Below, one piece after another: positions 1-11,920 of a DNA stretch of 64,000 nt; positions within the stretch are counted from its first letter, which is position 1; each line of letters starts with the position of its first letter. Below the pieces are notes generated by a model. The model was given only the letters and a program-made list of their open reading frames with translations. It was not told the origin of the DNA and searched no databases. Source of the stretch: Pyxidicoccus fallax (GTDB taxonomy: Bacteria > Myxococcota > Myxococcia > Myxococcales > Myxococcaceae); assembly GCF_012933655.1 (NCBI RefSeq), contig NZ_JABBJJ010000007.1:30625-94624 (forward strand), in the 5' to 3' direction. Made by a program: the position numbers and the translations under genes.

Positions 1-488
<488 letters not shown>

Positions 489-560
489 CTATCCCCCGTC
501 CCGCGCACGATCAACGCCCGAGTCGGGCCCCGGGCCCCACATCGTCCGCTGGCAATCGCC

Positions 561-579
561 CGGGCCGGGGGGCGGCCCG
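561..579 (-). terminator. GC hairpin between tsf and pyrH
   Basis: A perfect 7-bp stem (CGGGCCG / CGGCCCG) encloses a five-base G loop, about 110 bp past the tsf stop. No U-tract follows on the minus strand, so it could be an attenuating hairpin or processing site rather than a full terminator. Confidence 0.35.
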
Positions 580-692
580 CAAAGGCGAGGGCCGCGTCGC
601 CCGGTCCCCCAGTCGGGGAGCCCCGTGCGCGCGGCCCTCTGTGCGCTACCGGCCTTCATGCCCCACCGTCCATGGCGGACGGGCGGGGAGGA

Positions 693-1346
693 CTACTTCT
701 GGCCGAGCTGCTTGGCGACCTCGGCGGCGAGGTCGTCCTTCTTCTTCTCGATGCCCTCGCCGACGACGAAGCGGGCGAAGCGGCGGATGGAGATCTTCTC
801 GCCAATCTTCGCGGCGCGCTCGGTGACCATCTCACCGACCTTCTTCTTGTCGTCCTTCACCCAGGGCTGGTCCACGAGGCACACGCGCTCGTAGTACTTC
901 TCCATCTTCCCGACGAGGATCTTGTCCAGCATCGCCTCGGGCTTGCCCTGCTGCTTCAGCAGCTCGCGCTCGATCTCCCGCTCCTTGTCGAGGTTCTCGG
1001 TGGGAACCTCCTCGCGGCGGACGAACAGGGGGGTGGCCGCGGCGATGTGCATGGCCACGTCCTTCACCAGGGCCTGGAAGTCCTCGTTGCGGGCGACGAA
1101 GTCCGTCTCGCAGTTGACCTCCACGAGCACGCCGATGCGGCCACCGTGCACGTAGGTGCCGATGATGCCCTCGGCCGCCACGCGGTCACCCTTGGCGCCG
1201 GCCTTGGCGATGCCCTTCTTGCGAAGCCACTCCTCGGCCTTCGCGAAGTCGCCGCCGCTCTCGGCGAGCGCCTTCTTGCAGTCCATCATGCCCGCGCCGG
1301 TCTTCTCGCGGAGCTCCTTCACCATCTGGGCGCTGACCTCGGCCAT
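693..1346 (-). CDS. tsf: Elongation factor Ts (short form)
   Basis: Guanine-nucleotide exchange factor that recycles EF-Tu-GDP to EF-Tu-GTP. The 217-residue protein opens with the EF-Ts N-terminal signature ([16 protein letters not shown], about residues 10-25) and carries the second signature [19 protein letters not shown]. It is shorter than the roughly 283-residue E. coli protein. The short form, with a reduced dimerisation region, is known in several phyla. An in-frame ATG lies 24 bases upstream, but the inner ATG is chosen because the protein then begins [11 protein letters not shown] like the family and a GGAG precedes it. It lies 151 bp downstream of rpsB, probably co-transcribed. Confidence 0.95.
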   Translation of the reverse strand: MAEVSAQMVKELREKTGAGMMDCKKALAESGGDFAKAEEWLRKKGIAKAGAKGDRVAAEGIIGTYVHGGRIGVLVEVNCETDFVARNEDFQALVKDVAMHIAAATPLFVRREEVPTENLDKEREIERELLKQQGKPEAMLDKILVGKMEKYYERVCLVDQPWVKDDKKKVGEMVTERAAKIGEKISIRRFARFVVGEGIEKKKDDLAAEVAKQLGQK

Positions 1347-1497
1347 GTTCTTCTCCAGCCTCCGCCTCACCAGGGGCGCGGCGCGCCGGGCGGAGCATCA
1401 GGGTTGAAAAGGGATACTGCGGTACACGGGAAACAGGACGGCCGGGTCGCGGACTTCGCCACCCGGCCGACCAGAAGCTTGGGAGAGGAAGGGACGG

Positions 1498-2484
<987 letters not shown>

Positions 2485-2887
2485 GTGATTCTCTCTCCGG
2501 TTGTTCCGCCACGCCCGCCAAGCTTCCAGTCGTGACGACCGCGGGAGAGTCCCCCTCCGAGGAGAGGCCCTCCACCCACGGAAGCACCGGCGACCGGCAC
2601 GAGCGTGTGTGTAGTGGTTGCTGCTGACTGCCTGGGGTGAACGACTCCCCTACCCCATACCGAGGGCGGGGGGTCCTTAACAGAACCCCTCCGCGCGGCG
2701 CAAGCTTCACGGCACTGCCCGTCACACCCCGGACGGCCCGTGTCCGCCCGCCTGCCCCACATCCGTGCGGTTGGGGCCCGCTGGGAGCGCCCGGTCCCCG
2801 GAAAGACCACCGGCGCGACCGCCGCTCCCGGGTGGGGAGCGACGCCGCGCCGGCGTCCTGCCATGACGCTGTGGGTGGGCCCGCGTC
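2485..2887. other. Gene-free stretch between rpsB and secA
   Basis: About 400 bp lie between the secA stop and the rpsB start, both on the minus strand. The stretch should hold the rpsB promoter and long leader. I found no convincing -35/-10 pair; a TATGGG-like hexamer near 2655 is weak. Near the secA end is a stem-loop, listed separately. No open frame here has coding character. Confidence 0.6.
2823..2841 (-). terminator. Hairpin after secA
   Basis: A 7-bp perfect stem (CGCTCCC / GGGAGCG) with a five-base loop lies 47 bp past the secA stop. No U-run follows, as for most hairpins at gene ends in this window. Confidence 0.4.
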
Positions 2888-5716
<2,829 letters not shown>

Positions 5717-5886
5717 TCGGTCGGCTCTCTCGCCGGAGAATCCTCGAAGGACGGCGGCGAGTGAAGGGAAATCCCAGGAGGTGTAAGGGGGGAACGGTTG
5801 GAAACCACGTGCAACCGCCGAAACTTCCACTCGGCCGGTCACCCACCACGCAGCGGCTCAGAGTAAAGCGGAACCGAGCGCACGCA

Positions 5887-7173
5887 ATGTCCCCTACGCG
5901 AAATCAACGCCGCAGGCCCGGCCGTCCTTCTCCGCCACGCACTTCCCGTCACCCTGAACGCCCGGGCCCGTCCAAGGGACGCTCCGGCCCTGGCGGCCGG
6001 CAGGCCCCTGGTTCCGGAGGCCGGCAGGCCCCTGGTCCCGGAGGCCGGCACGGCGCTGGCACGGGTGGCCGGCAGGGCCCTGGAGGCGGGGCTCCTGCAC
6101 GGGCCGCGCCGCCCGCTCCCCGGGTCCCACCCCGGGCCCGCGTGCCACCCATGCCCGCACAGACGCTCGCCGCCCGGCCGGGGCACTGGCTGTGGACCTG
6201 CCGGGCCGGCTTCGAGCCCCACCTCTACGAGGAGCTGGAGTGGGCGGGCGCGAACCCCCGCCTGCTGGGCGAGGCGCTGGTGGAGAGCGAGGACGTTCCG
6301 TCTCCCCCGCCCGCCTTCGCCCGCGCCGGCTACCGCGTGGTGACCTCCCTCACGGGCAGGACGCCCGAGGAGACGGCGGAGGAGGCGGCCCGGGCGGTGA
6401 TGGCCCTGCCCGGCCGTGGGCCCCGGGTGGTGCAGGCCTTCACCCCGGACACGCCGCGGGGAAACACGCTGACGGCGCCCGCGGAGGCGCTGGAGGCGGC
6501 GGTGCGCGCTCGCCTTCCCTCGGAGCGGCTGCTGGACGACGCGCAGCGGGCGCGCGAGGCGGGCGCCCTGCTCGTCGGCCTCTGCGTGGCGCCGGACGGG
6601 GTGACGGTGGTGGGGGCGGTGCCCGCGCGCGAGGCGCTGTCGCTGGCCGCGGGCGGACGGCGGCGCATGAAGCGCGCGGGCGAGTCCCCGTCCCGCGCGG
6701 CCATGAAGCTGGAGGAGGCGCTGGACGGGCTGGCCTTCGAGCCCGGCCGGGGCGACGTCTGCGTGGATCTGGGCGCGGCGCCGGGCGGGTGGACGCAGCG
6801 GCTGGTGGCGCGGGGGGCGCGAGTGATTGCCGTGGACCCGGCGAAGCTGATGCCCGAGCTGGCCGCCAACCGCCGCGTCCAGCACGTGCAGGAGAGCGCC
6901 TTCTCCTACGCGCCCGAGGAGCCCGTGGACTGGCTCTTCTGCGACATGGCATGGCGCCCGCTGGAGGTGGCGCAGCTGCTGGCGAAGTGGGGCCGCAAGG
7001 GCTGGGTGCGGCACCTGGTGGCCAACATCAAGCTGCCCATGAAGGACAAGAACCCCGTGCTGCTGCGCGTGCGCCACACGCTGCGAGAGGAGGGAGGCTG
7101 GGAGGGCCTCACCGTCCGGCAGCTCTACCATGACCGGGACGAGGTGACGGTGACGGCCCACCGGATGAAGTGA
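5887..7173 (+). CDS. rlmM: 23S rRNA 2'-O-methyltransferase RlmM-like, with repeat-rich N-terminus
   Basis: SAM-dependent enzyme of the RrmJ/FtsJ fold; in E. coli RlmM methylates C2498 of 23S rRNA. The C-terminal half aligns well with the remembered E. coli protein: SAM site [14 protein letters not shown], then FCDMAWRP, NIKLPMK and QLYHDRDEVTV, which supply the Asp, Lys and Glu of the catalytic set. The N-terminal half (from GHWLWTCRAGFEPHL) is the THUMP-like part. Ahead of it are about 85 low-complexity basic residues that include four 8-residue repeats (GRQAPGSG type). The ATG at 5887 is preferred, but the ATG at 6151 would give a conventional-length enzyme of about 340 residues. It is divergent from secA. 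Confidence 0.85.
   Translation: MSPTRNQRRRPGRPSPPRTSRHPERPGPSKGRSGPGGRQAPGSGGRQAPGPGGRHGAGTGGRQGPGGGAPARAAPPAPRVPPRARVPPMPAQTLAARPGHWLWTCRAGFEPHLYEELEWAGANPRLLGEALVESEDVPSPPPAFARAGYRVVTSLTGRTPEETAEEAARAVMALPGRGPRVVQAFTPDTPRGNTLTAPAEALEAAVRARLPSERLLDDAQRAREAGALLVGLCVAPDGVTVVGAVPAREALSLAAGGRRRMKRAGESPSRAAMKLEEALDGLAFEPGRGDVCVDLGAAPGGWTQRLVARGARVIAVDPAKLMPELAANRRVQHVQESAFSYAPEEPVDWLFCDMAWRPLEVAQLLAKWGRKGWVRHLVANIKLPMKDKNPVLLRVRHTLREEGGWEGLTVRQLYHDRDEVTVTAHRMK
5995..6090 (+). repeat. Four 24-bp tandem repeats inside rlmM
   Basis: Four head-to-tail 24-bp units each begin GGCCGGCA, at 5995, 6019, 6043 and 6067. The first two are nearly identical and the last two more diverged. They encode GRQAPGSG, GRQAPGPG, GRHGAGTG and GRQGPGGG. 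The exact multiple of three keeps the frame open, so copy number could vary without breaking the gene. Confidence 0.85.
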
Positions 7174-7215
7174 GCCCCTGCGCCAGGGCGGAAGGCGCGC
7201 TACACAAGGGGCGCC

Positions 7216-7923
7216 ATGTCCTCCTACGTGCTCGATGAAGCCACCGCCACCGCCCTCGTCGCTTTGAATCCGTGGGTGCTCCAGCGCCACCGGGACGCGC
7301 CCGTGCAGGCCGCCGTGGAGGTGCTCCTCCAGGCCGAACAGGCCCGCCGCGGCCACCCCGACGCGAAGACGGGCGCGCTCCAGGTGCCCGCCCTCACCCA
7401 GGGCAGCCTCCTCAAGGAGGAGTACGATTTGTCCACGCACGCCCACCACGACGGCTGGCGCGTGGGCGCCGTCATCGCCGACGTGAAGGGGATGATTCAC
7501 GTCAACGCGCGCTTCGGCTTCCCCACCGGCGACGCCGTGCTGCGCGCCACGGCCGAGTCCCTCGCCGCGCAGTACCCGGGCGCCAAGGTGCTGCGCCTGC
7601 ACGCGGACTGTCTCGCCGCGCTGTTGGTGCCCACCTCCCAGCTCACCGTGCGCGAGGACCTGGACGTCCCCACCGCCGAGCGGCTCGCGAAGGACGTGCG
7701 CCGCGTGCTGCCCGAGGGCACGCCCGACGCGGACGTCCCCGCGTGGACGGTGAGCCTGCTGGAGCTGACGGTGGACGCGCCCTCGCACTGGCAGGTGCTG
7801 GGGCCGCTGGTGTGGGCCGAGCTGGAGCGCACCCACGTCATGGTGCGCACCGGGCGCGCGCGGGGACTGCAGCGCCGGCGCCTTCGCCTGGATGGGTTCG
7901 TTCCCGGGCCCGGCACGCTCTAA
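7216..7923 (+). CDS. Degenerate GGDEF-domain protein
   Basis: Soluble 235-residue protein with no signal peptide. Residues about 84-140 follow the GGDEF fold pattern: IADVKGMIHVNARFGFPTGDAVLRA matches the usual substrate-binding helix with its Asn and GD, and a hydrophobic strand follows. Where the catalytic GGDEF should lie, the sequence reads HADCL (residues 129-133), and no RxxD inhibitory site precedes it. It should not make cyclic-di-GMP. It may bind a nucleotide or act as a protein-interaction module. It follows rlmM by 42 bp on the same strand, so the two may be co-transcribed. The fold call is inference from the residue pattern. Confidence 0.6.
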   Translation: MSSYVLDEATATALVALNPWVLQRHRDAPVQAAVEVLLQAEQARRGHPDAKTGALQVPALTQGSLLKEEYDLSTHAHHDGWRVGAVIADVKGMIHVNARFGFPTGDAVLRATAESLAAQYPGAKVLRLHADCLAALLVPTSQLTVREDLDVPTAERLAKDVRRVLPEGTPDADVPAWTVSLLELTVDAPSHWQVLGPLVWAELERTHVMVRTGRARGLQRRRLRLDGFVPGPGTL

Positions 7924-7964
7924 AGGGGTGCTCGGGCCCGCCTTCCCGCGCCCGCCACACCGGG

Positions 7965-7980
7965 AGGCCCTTCGGGGCCT
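7965..7980. terminator. Bidirectional hairpin with TTCG tetraloop
   Basis: AGGCCC and GGGCCT close a TTCG tetraloop, an especially stable RNA loop, between two convergent genes (ends at 7923 and 8030). No U-tract is present on either strand. Confidence 0.5.
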
Positions 7981-8029
7981 GCTTCCGGGGCCGGGCGCGG
8001 GGCACTTCCGCGCCGTCCTCCTCGCCGTC

Positions 8030-8947
8030 CTACTCCTCGAGGATGAACTTGCGCGGGTTCTGCGGGATGCCGTTGACGCGGACCTCGTAGTGGAGGTGCG
8101 GGCCGGTGGAGCGGCCGGTGTTGCCCACCGCGGCGATGAGCGAGCCGCGCTTCACCTTGTCGCCCGCCTTCACCAGCATCTTCGCCAGGTGGCCGTAGCG
8201 CGTCTTGATGCCGTAGCCGTGGTCGATGACGAGCACGTTGCCGTACCCACCCTCGAGGCCGGCGAACACCACCGTGCCGTCCGACGGCGAGTAGACCTCC
8301 TTGCCGTGCGGCGCCGCGATGTCGATGCCCGCGTGCATGACGCGGTCGGCGGTGTACGGGTCCAGACGCGAGCCGAAATCGCTCGTCACCCAGCCGCGCG
8401 CGGGCCACACGGACGGCGTGGAGGCCAGCATCGACTTCTGGTCCTGGAAGTACGCCTGCAGCTCCTGGAGGCTCTGCTCCTGACGGGTGGCCTCCGCGCT
8501 CAGCCGGTCCAACCGGCCCAGGAGCGCCTTGGGCGTCTCCGTCGTGGTCAGCTGGGTGAACTGGGTGTCCGTCGTCGGCGCCGTGGTGCCCGCCTCGGGC
8601 TGCGTGGGGCCCATGGCCAGGTTGCGCTGCGGGTCCGACAGGAGGGTAATCGCGCGCAGCTTCTGGTCGAACCGCTCCACGCGGTCCAGCGTGCTGCCGA
8701 TGTGCTCGATGCGCTCGCGCACCGACTTGAGCTGCGAGCGGAGCGTCAGGTTCTCCTCGCGGAGGATGCGGTTCTCCGACGCGTCCGCGGCCACCTGGAA
8801 GTAGTGGATGCTCGCGCCCGCCGCCAGTCCCACCACCAACATCAGCCCCATCCCCACCTGCACGAGGAAGGACCGCTGGATGGTGTACCGCTTCACCGGC
8901 GCGTCATGGTCCGGGATCACCATCAGTGTGAAGGACTTTTTCGCCAC
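8030..8947 (-). CDS. M23 family metallopeptidase, membrane-anchored
   Basis: Likely cell-wall endopeptidase or amidase activator facing the periplasm. The 305-residue protein has a short cytoplasmic N-terminus and one membrane helix (about residues 25-45, VGMGLMLVVGLAAGASI). A long coiled coil follows (about 50-170, rich in Leu, Glu and Arg), then a C-terminal LytM/M23 domain. The domain shows the zinc ligands H in MHAGIDIAAPHG and HxH in GPHLHYEVRVNG, plus DHGYGIKTRYGHL. A GTG start at 8947 is chosen because AGGGGAG precedes it; the frame is open to 9061. A plausible sigma70 promoter lies upstream. The coiled coil plus LytM layout resembles divisome regulators such as EnvC. Confidence 0.85.
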   Translation of the reverse strand: MAKKSFTLMVIPDHDAPVKRYTIQRSFLVQVGMGLMLVVGLAAGASIHYFQVAADASENRILREENLTLRSQLKSVRERIEHIGSTLDRVERFDQKLRAITLLSDPQRNLAMGPTQPEAGTTAPTTDTQFTQLTTTETPKALLGRLDRLSAEATRQEQSLQELQAYFQDQKSMLASTPSVWPARGWVTSDFGSRLDPYTADRVMHAGIDIAAPHGKEVYSPSDGTVVFAGLEGGYGNVLVIDHGYGIKTRYGHLAKMLVKAGDKVKRGSLIAAVGNTGRSTGPHLHYEVRVNGIPQNPRKFILEE

Positions 8948-9086
8948 GGGACCGCTCCCCTGCTCTTGCGTGGGACTTCTGGCGCCAGAAGCTAAGTCGC
9001 TTGCTTCCGCGCAACACCTCCCCCCGCCACTCCCCACCCCGGCTCCGTCTCCCAGCGGCATTTCGCCAGCGTTGGAAACGTTGGGG

Positions 9087-9116
9087 CAGCTACCATTCGC
9101 ATTCCAAGAGTGTCAA
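9087..9116 (-). promoter_or_regulatory. Putative sigma70 promoter of the M23 peptidase gene
   Basis: On the minus strand a perfect TTGACA (9111-9116) is followed after 18 bp by TAGCTG (9087-9092). The -35 is consensus and the -10 weak. It lies 140 bp upstream of the GTG start. Confidence 0.4.
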
Positions 9117-9171
9117 GGTCAACAGACCCGCAGGGAAGGCTATTGGCCACGTCCCGTGAGGGCTGCCGACC

Positions 9172-10011
9172 TCAGGCTTCGACGCGCACCACGATGACGG
9201 TGATGTTGTCGTCCCCGCCCCGCTCGTTGGCGAGGTCGATGAGCCGCTTGGGAACTTCCTCGAACGCCCGCGTCTTCGTCACCGCCTCGTGGATTTCACG
9301 GTCCTCGAGCATGTTCGCGAGGCCGTCCGAGCACAGGAGGAAGACGTCGCCGGGCTCCGACACCAGCCCCATGACGTCCACCTGCACCTCCTCCTCGAAG
9401 CCGACGGAGCGGGTGATGATGTTCTTGTAGCGGGAGTGCTTGGCCTCCTCGGGGGTGATCATCCCGGCCTTGATCTGCTCGTTGACCAGGGAGTGGTCCT
9501 CGGAGATCTGCTGGATGAGGTCACCGCGGATGAGGTAGGCGCGACTGTCGCCCACGTGGGCGAAGAAGGCGTGCTCGTCCCGCACCACCAGGGAGATGAC
9601 GGTGGTGCCCATGCCGGACAGCCGCGCGTCTTCCTGGGCGGCCGTGAAGATGGCGAGGCACGCCTTCTCCACGGCGGTGCGCAAGGACTCGGGAATGGGC
9701 GAGTCCTGGAGGTTCGGCACCGAGAGGAAGGGGTTGTCCTTCCCTTCCCGGGCGCGCCGCATCTCCTTGTCGATGGTTTCCACGGCGATGCGGGAGGCGG
9801 TGCCGCCCCCCGCGTGGCCGCCCATGCCGTCCGCTACGACATAGAGCTGCAGCTCATCATCAATAAGGAAGCTGTCCTCATTGTGATTGCGCTTGCGCCC
9901 GACGTCCGTCAGGCCGGCGGAGACGATTTTATGGCGGGAGGCCGCGGTCTGCCCTGCGGTGCTGGACACACCCCGGATGCTATGTGAGTGCCAGGGATGG
10001 GGCAAGGACAC
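9172..10011 (-). CDS. PP2C-family serine/threonine protein phosphatase
   Basis: Metal-dependent phosphatase that would reverse Hanks-type Ser/Thr kinases, which are abundant in myxobacteria. The 279-residue protein has the PP2C metal motifs in order: RNHNEDSF (41-48), VVADGMGGHAGG (59-69), then GMGTTVISLVV, FAHVGDSRAYLI and LLCSDGLANML, ending GGDDNITVIVV. No membrane segment is present, so it is cytoplasmic. Translation may begin at the GTG at 10011 (GGGAG five bases upstream) or at a GTG at 9969. Only 18 bp separate it from the recN stop, so the two are probably one transcript. The family call is firm; the substrate is unknown. Confidence 0.9.
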   Translation of the reverse strand: MSLPHPWHSHSIRGVSSTAGQTAASRHKIVSAGLTDVGRKRNHNEDSFLIDDELQLYVVADGMGGHAGGGTASRIAVETIDKEMRRAREGKDNPFLSVPNLQDSPIPESLRTAVEKACLAIFTAAQEDARLSGMGTTVISLVVRDEHAFFAHVGDSRAYLIRGDLIQQISEDHSLVNEQIKAGMITPEEAKHSRYKNIITRSVGFEEEVQVDVMGLVSEPGDVFLLCSDGLANMLEDREIHEAVTKTRAFEEVPKRLIDLANERGGDDNITVIVVRVEA

Positions 10012-10029
10012 GGATGCTCCCGGTGTTCA

Positions 10030-11775
10030 TCACGCAGTGCGTCGGAGGCGACCCCGGGGGGTCCCCTCCGGGCCGGTCTCCCGGCGGGCCCGGGGTCCAG
10101 GCGTCCCGGCGGCCCGGTGGGCCGAGCGCACCAGGGCCTCGGCGGCCCCCAGCGCCTCGCGCGTCACCTCGACGCCGGACATCATCCGCGCCAGCTCACG
10201 CGTGCGCTCCGTCCCGGCCTCCAGGACCACCACCTCGGACACGGTGCGCTCGCCCTTGACGCTCTTGCGGATGAGCAGGTGGGCGTCCGCGTAGGCCGCC
10301 ACCTGCGGCAGGTGGGTGATGCAGAGCACCTGACGGTGGCTGCTCACCTCCCGAATCATCCGCCCCACCACGTCCGCGATGGCGCCGCTGACGCCCGCGT
10401 CCGCCTCGTCCAGGATGTAGCAGCCGCAGCCGTCGCTATCCGCCAGGGCCCGCTTGAGGGCCAGGAGCAGGCGGCTCGCCTCACCACCGGAGGCCACCTT
10501 GGCCAGGGGGCGCGCCGGCTCGCCGGGGTTGGCGCTGAAGAAGAACTCCACCTCGTCCGCGCCGTCCGGCCGCAGCGTCTCGCCCGGCGTCACCCGCACC
10601 TCGAAGGCGGCCTTGCCCATGGCCAGCCCGCCCAGGCCCTCGCGCACCTGCGCGGCGAACTCCACCGCGCTCTCCGAGCGCTTGCGCGACAGCACGGCGG
10701 CGGCCTTGCGGGCACGCTCCTCCACCCGGCGGCGCTCCGCGGCCAGCTCCTCCAGCACCTCCTTGCGGTTCTCCAGCGTGCCGAGCTCGGTCTCGATTTC
10801 GCCGCGCTTCTTCAGCAGCCCGTCCAGGTGCGTGCCGTGCTTGCGGCACAGGCGCTTGAGCGCGTCCAGCCGCTCCTCCACGTCCGCCAGCCGCGAGGGG
10901 TCCGACTCCAGCCCCTCCACGTACCGGTTGAGCTTGCGCTGCGCCTCCTCCAGCTCGGACAGGGCCGTGCTCAGCGCCTGCGCCACCGGCGCCAGCGTGG
11001 CGTCCGTCTTCACGGCGTCATGCACCAGCCCCAGCGCGCGGCTCACCGTCTCCACGGCGGACTGCTCCTCGCCGGACACCAGCAGCTCCGCCTCGGAGGC
11101 GTGGCGCTTGAGCTTCTCGGCGCTGCCCAGCCGCTTGCGCTCCGCGTCCAGCCGCGAGTCCTCGCCGGGCTCCGGGTCCAGCTTGGAGATTTCGTCCAGC
11201 TGGAAGCGCAGGAACTCGGCGCGCTCGCGCACCTTCGCCTCGTCGCCCCCGAGCGCGTCCATGCGCGCGTCCACCTCGCGCAGCGCCTGGTACTCACCGA
11301 AGTAGTTCGCCAGCACCTCGTCCAGGGCGCCGTACCGGTCCAGCAGGACGCGGTGCAGCCCCGAGTCGAAGAGGCTGACGTGCTCGTGCTGGCCGGCGAT
11401 GTCCACCGCGCCCCGCGTGAGCTTCGACAGCACGCCCACCGTCACGAGGGCGCCATTGACGTACACCTTGCCCCGACCGGTGCGGCCGAGCACCCGGCGC
11501 ACCAGTACCTCCTCCCCGAGGTCCGGCAGCCCCAATTCCTCCAGGCGCGTACCCAATGCCGGCGTGCGCGCGAAGACCCCCTCGACGGAGGCCTCCTCGC
11601 AGCCGGCGCGGATGACGTCCGCATCGGCCCGCCCGCCGAGCAGCAGGCCCAGTGCATCCACGAGGATGGACTTGCCCGCACCTGTTTCACCTGTGAGGAC
11701 GGTGAGGCCGGCTCCGAACGCCACCTCCACCTCCTCGATCACCGCCACGTTCGAGATCCGAAGACCCAGCAGCAC
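10030..11775 (-). CDS. recN: DNA repair ATPase RecN
   Basis: SMC-like ATPase that acts early in double-strand-break repair by holding DNA ends. The 581 residues begin LLGLRISNVAVIEEVEVAF and have Walker A GETGAGKS (29-36). Two coiled-coil arms follow, then the ABC signature near VASGGEASRLLLALKRAL and Walker B CYILDEADAGVSG. Length matches the family (553 in E. coli). The C-terminus is extended by about 30 basic residues. It is upstream of the PP2C gene in a likely operon, and a 145-bp gap separates it from the SNF2 gene upstream. Confidence 0.95.
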   Translation of the reverse strand: MLLGLRISNVAVIEEVEVAFGAGLTVLTGETGAGKSILVDALGLLLGGRADADVIRAGCEEASVEGVFARTPALGTRLEELGLPDLGEEVLVRRVLGRTGRGKVYVNGALVTVGVLSKLTRGAVDIAGQHEHVSLFDSGLHRVLLDRYGALDEVLANYFGEYQALREVDARMDALGGDEAKVRERAEFLRFQLDEISKLDPEPGEDSRLDAERKRLGSAEKLKRHASEAELLVSGEEQSAVETVSRALGLVHDAVKTDATLAPVAQALSTALSELEEAQRKLNRYVEGLESDPSRLADVEERLDALKRLCRKHGTHLDGLLKKRGEIETELGTLENRKEVLEELAAERRRVEERARKAAAVLSRKRSESAVEFAAQVREGLGGLAMGKAAFEVRVTPGETLRPDGADEVEFFFSANPGEPARPLAKVASGGEASRLLLALKRALADSDGCGCYILDEADAGVSGAIADVVGRMIREVSSHRQVLCITHLPQVAAYADAHLLIRKSVKGERTVSEVVVLEAGTERTRELARMMSGVEVTREALGAAEALVRSAHRAAGTPGPRARRETGPEGTPRGRLRRTA

Positions 11776-11920
11776 GCGCGCCCTCCGTGGTCCGTACGAC
11801 GGCCCTGGTGACTGAACACCCTAGCAGGTCCCCCTGACACTGCACAGGCGTTCGGGTCGAGCGCACGTCTGCCGTGCGGGTGGGAGAGGGGCTCCGTGTG
11901 AGCCCCAACCACGCAACCCC

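Noticed and set aside
2640..2700. rpsB promoter at a TATGGG hexamer
   Set aside because: The paired -35 has only two consensus matches, so it was not listed as a promoter.
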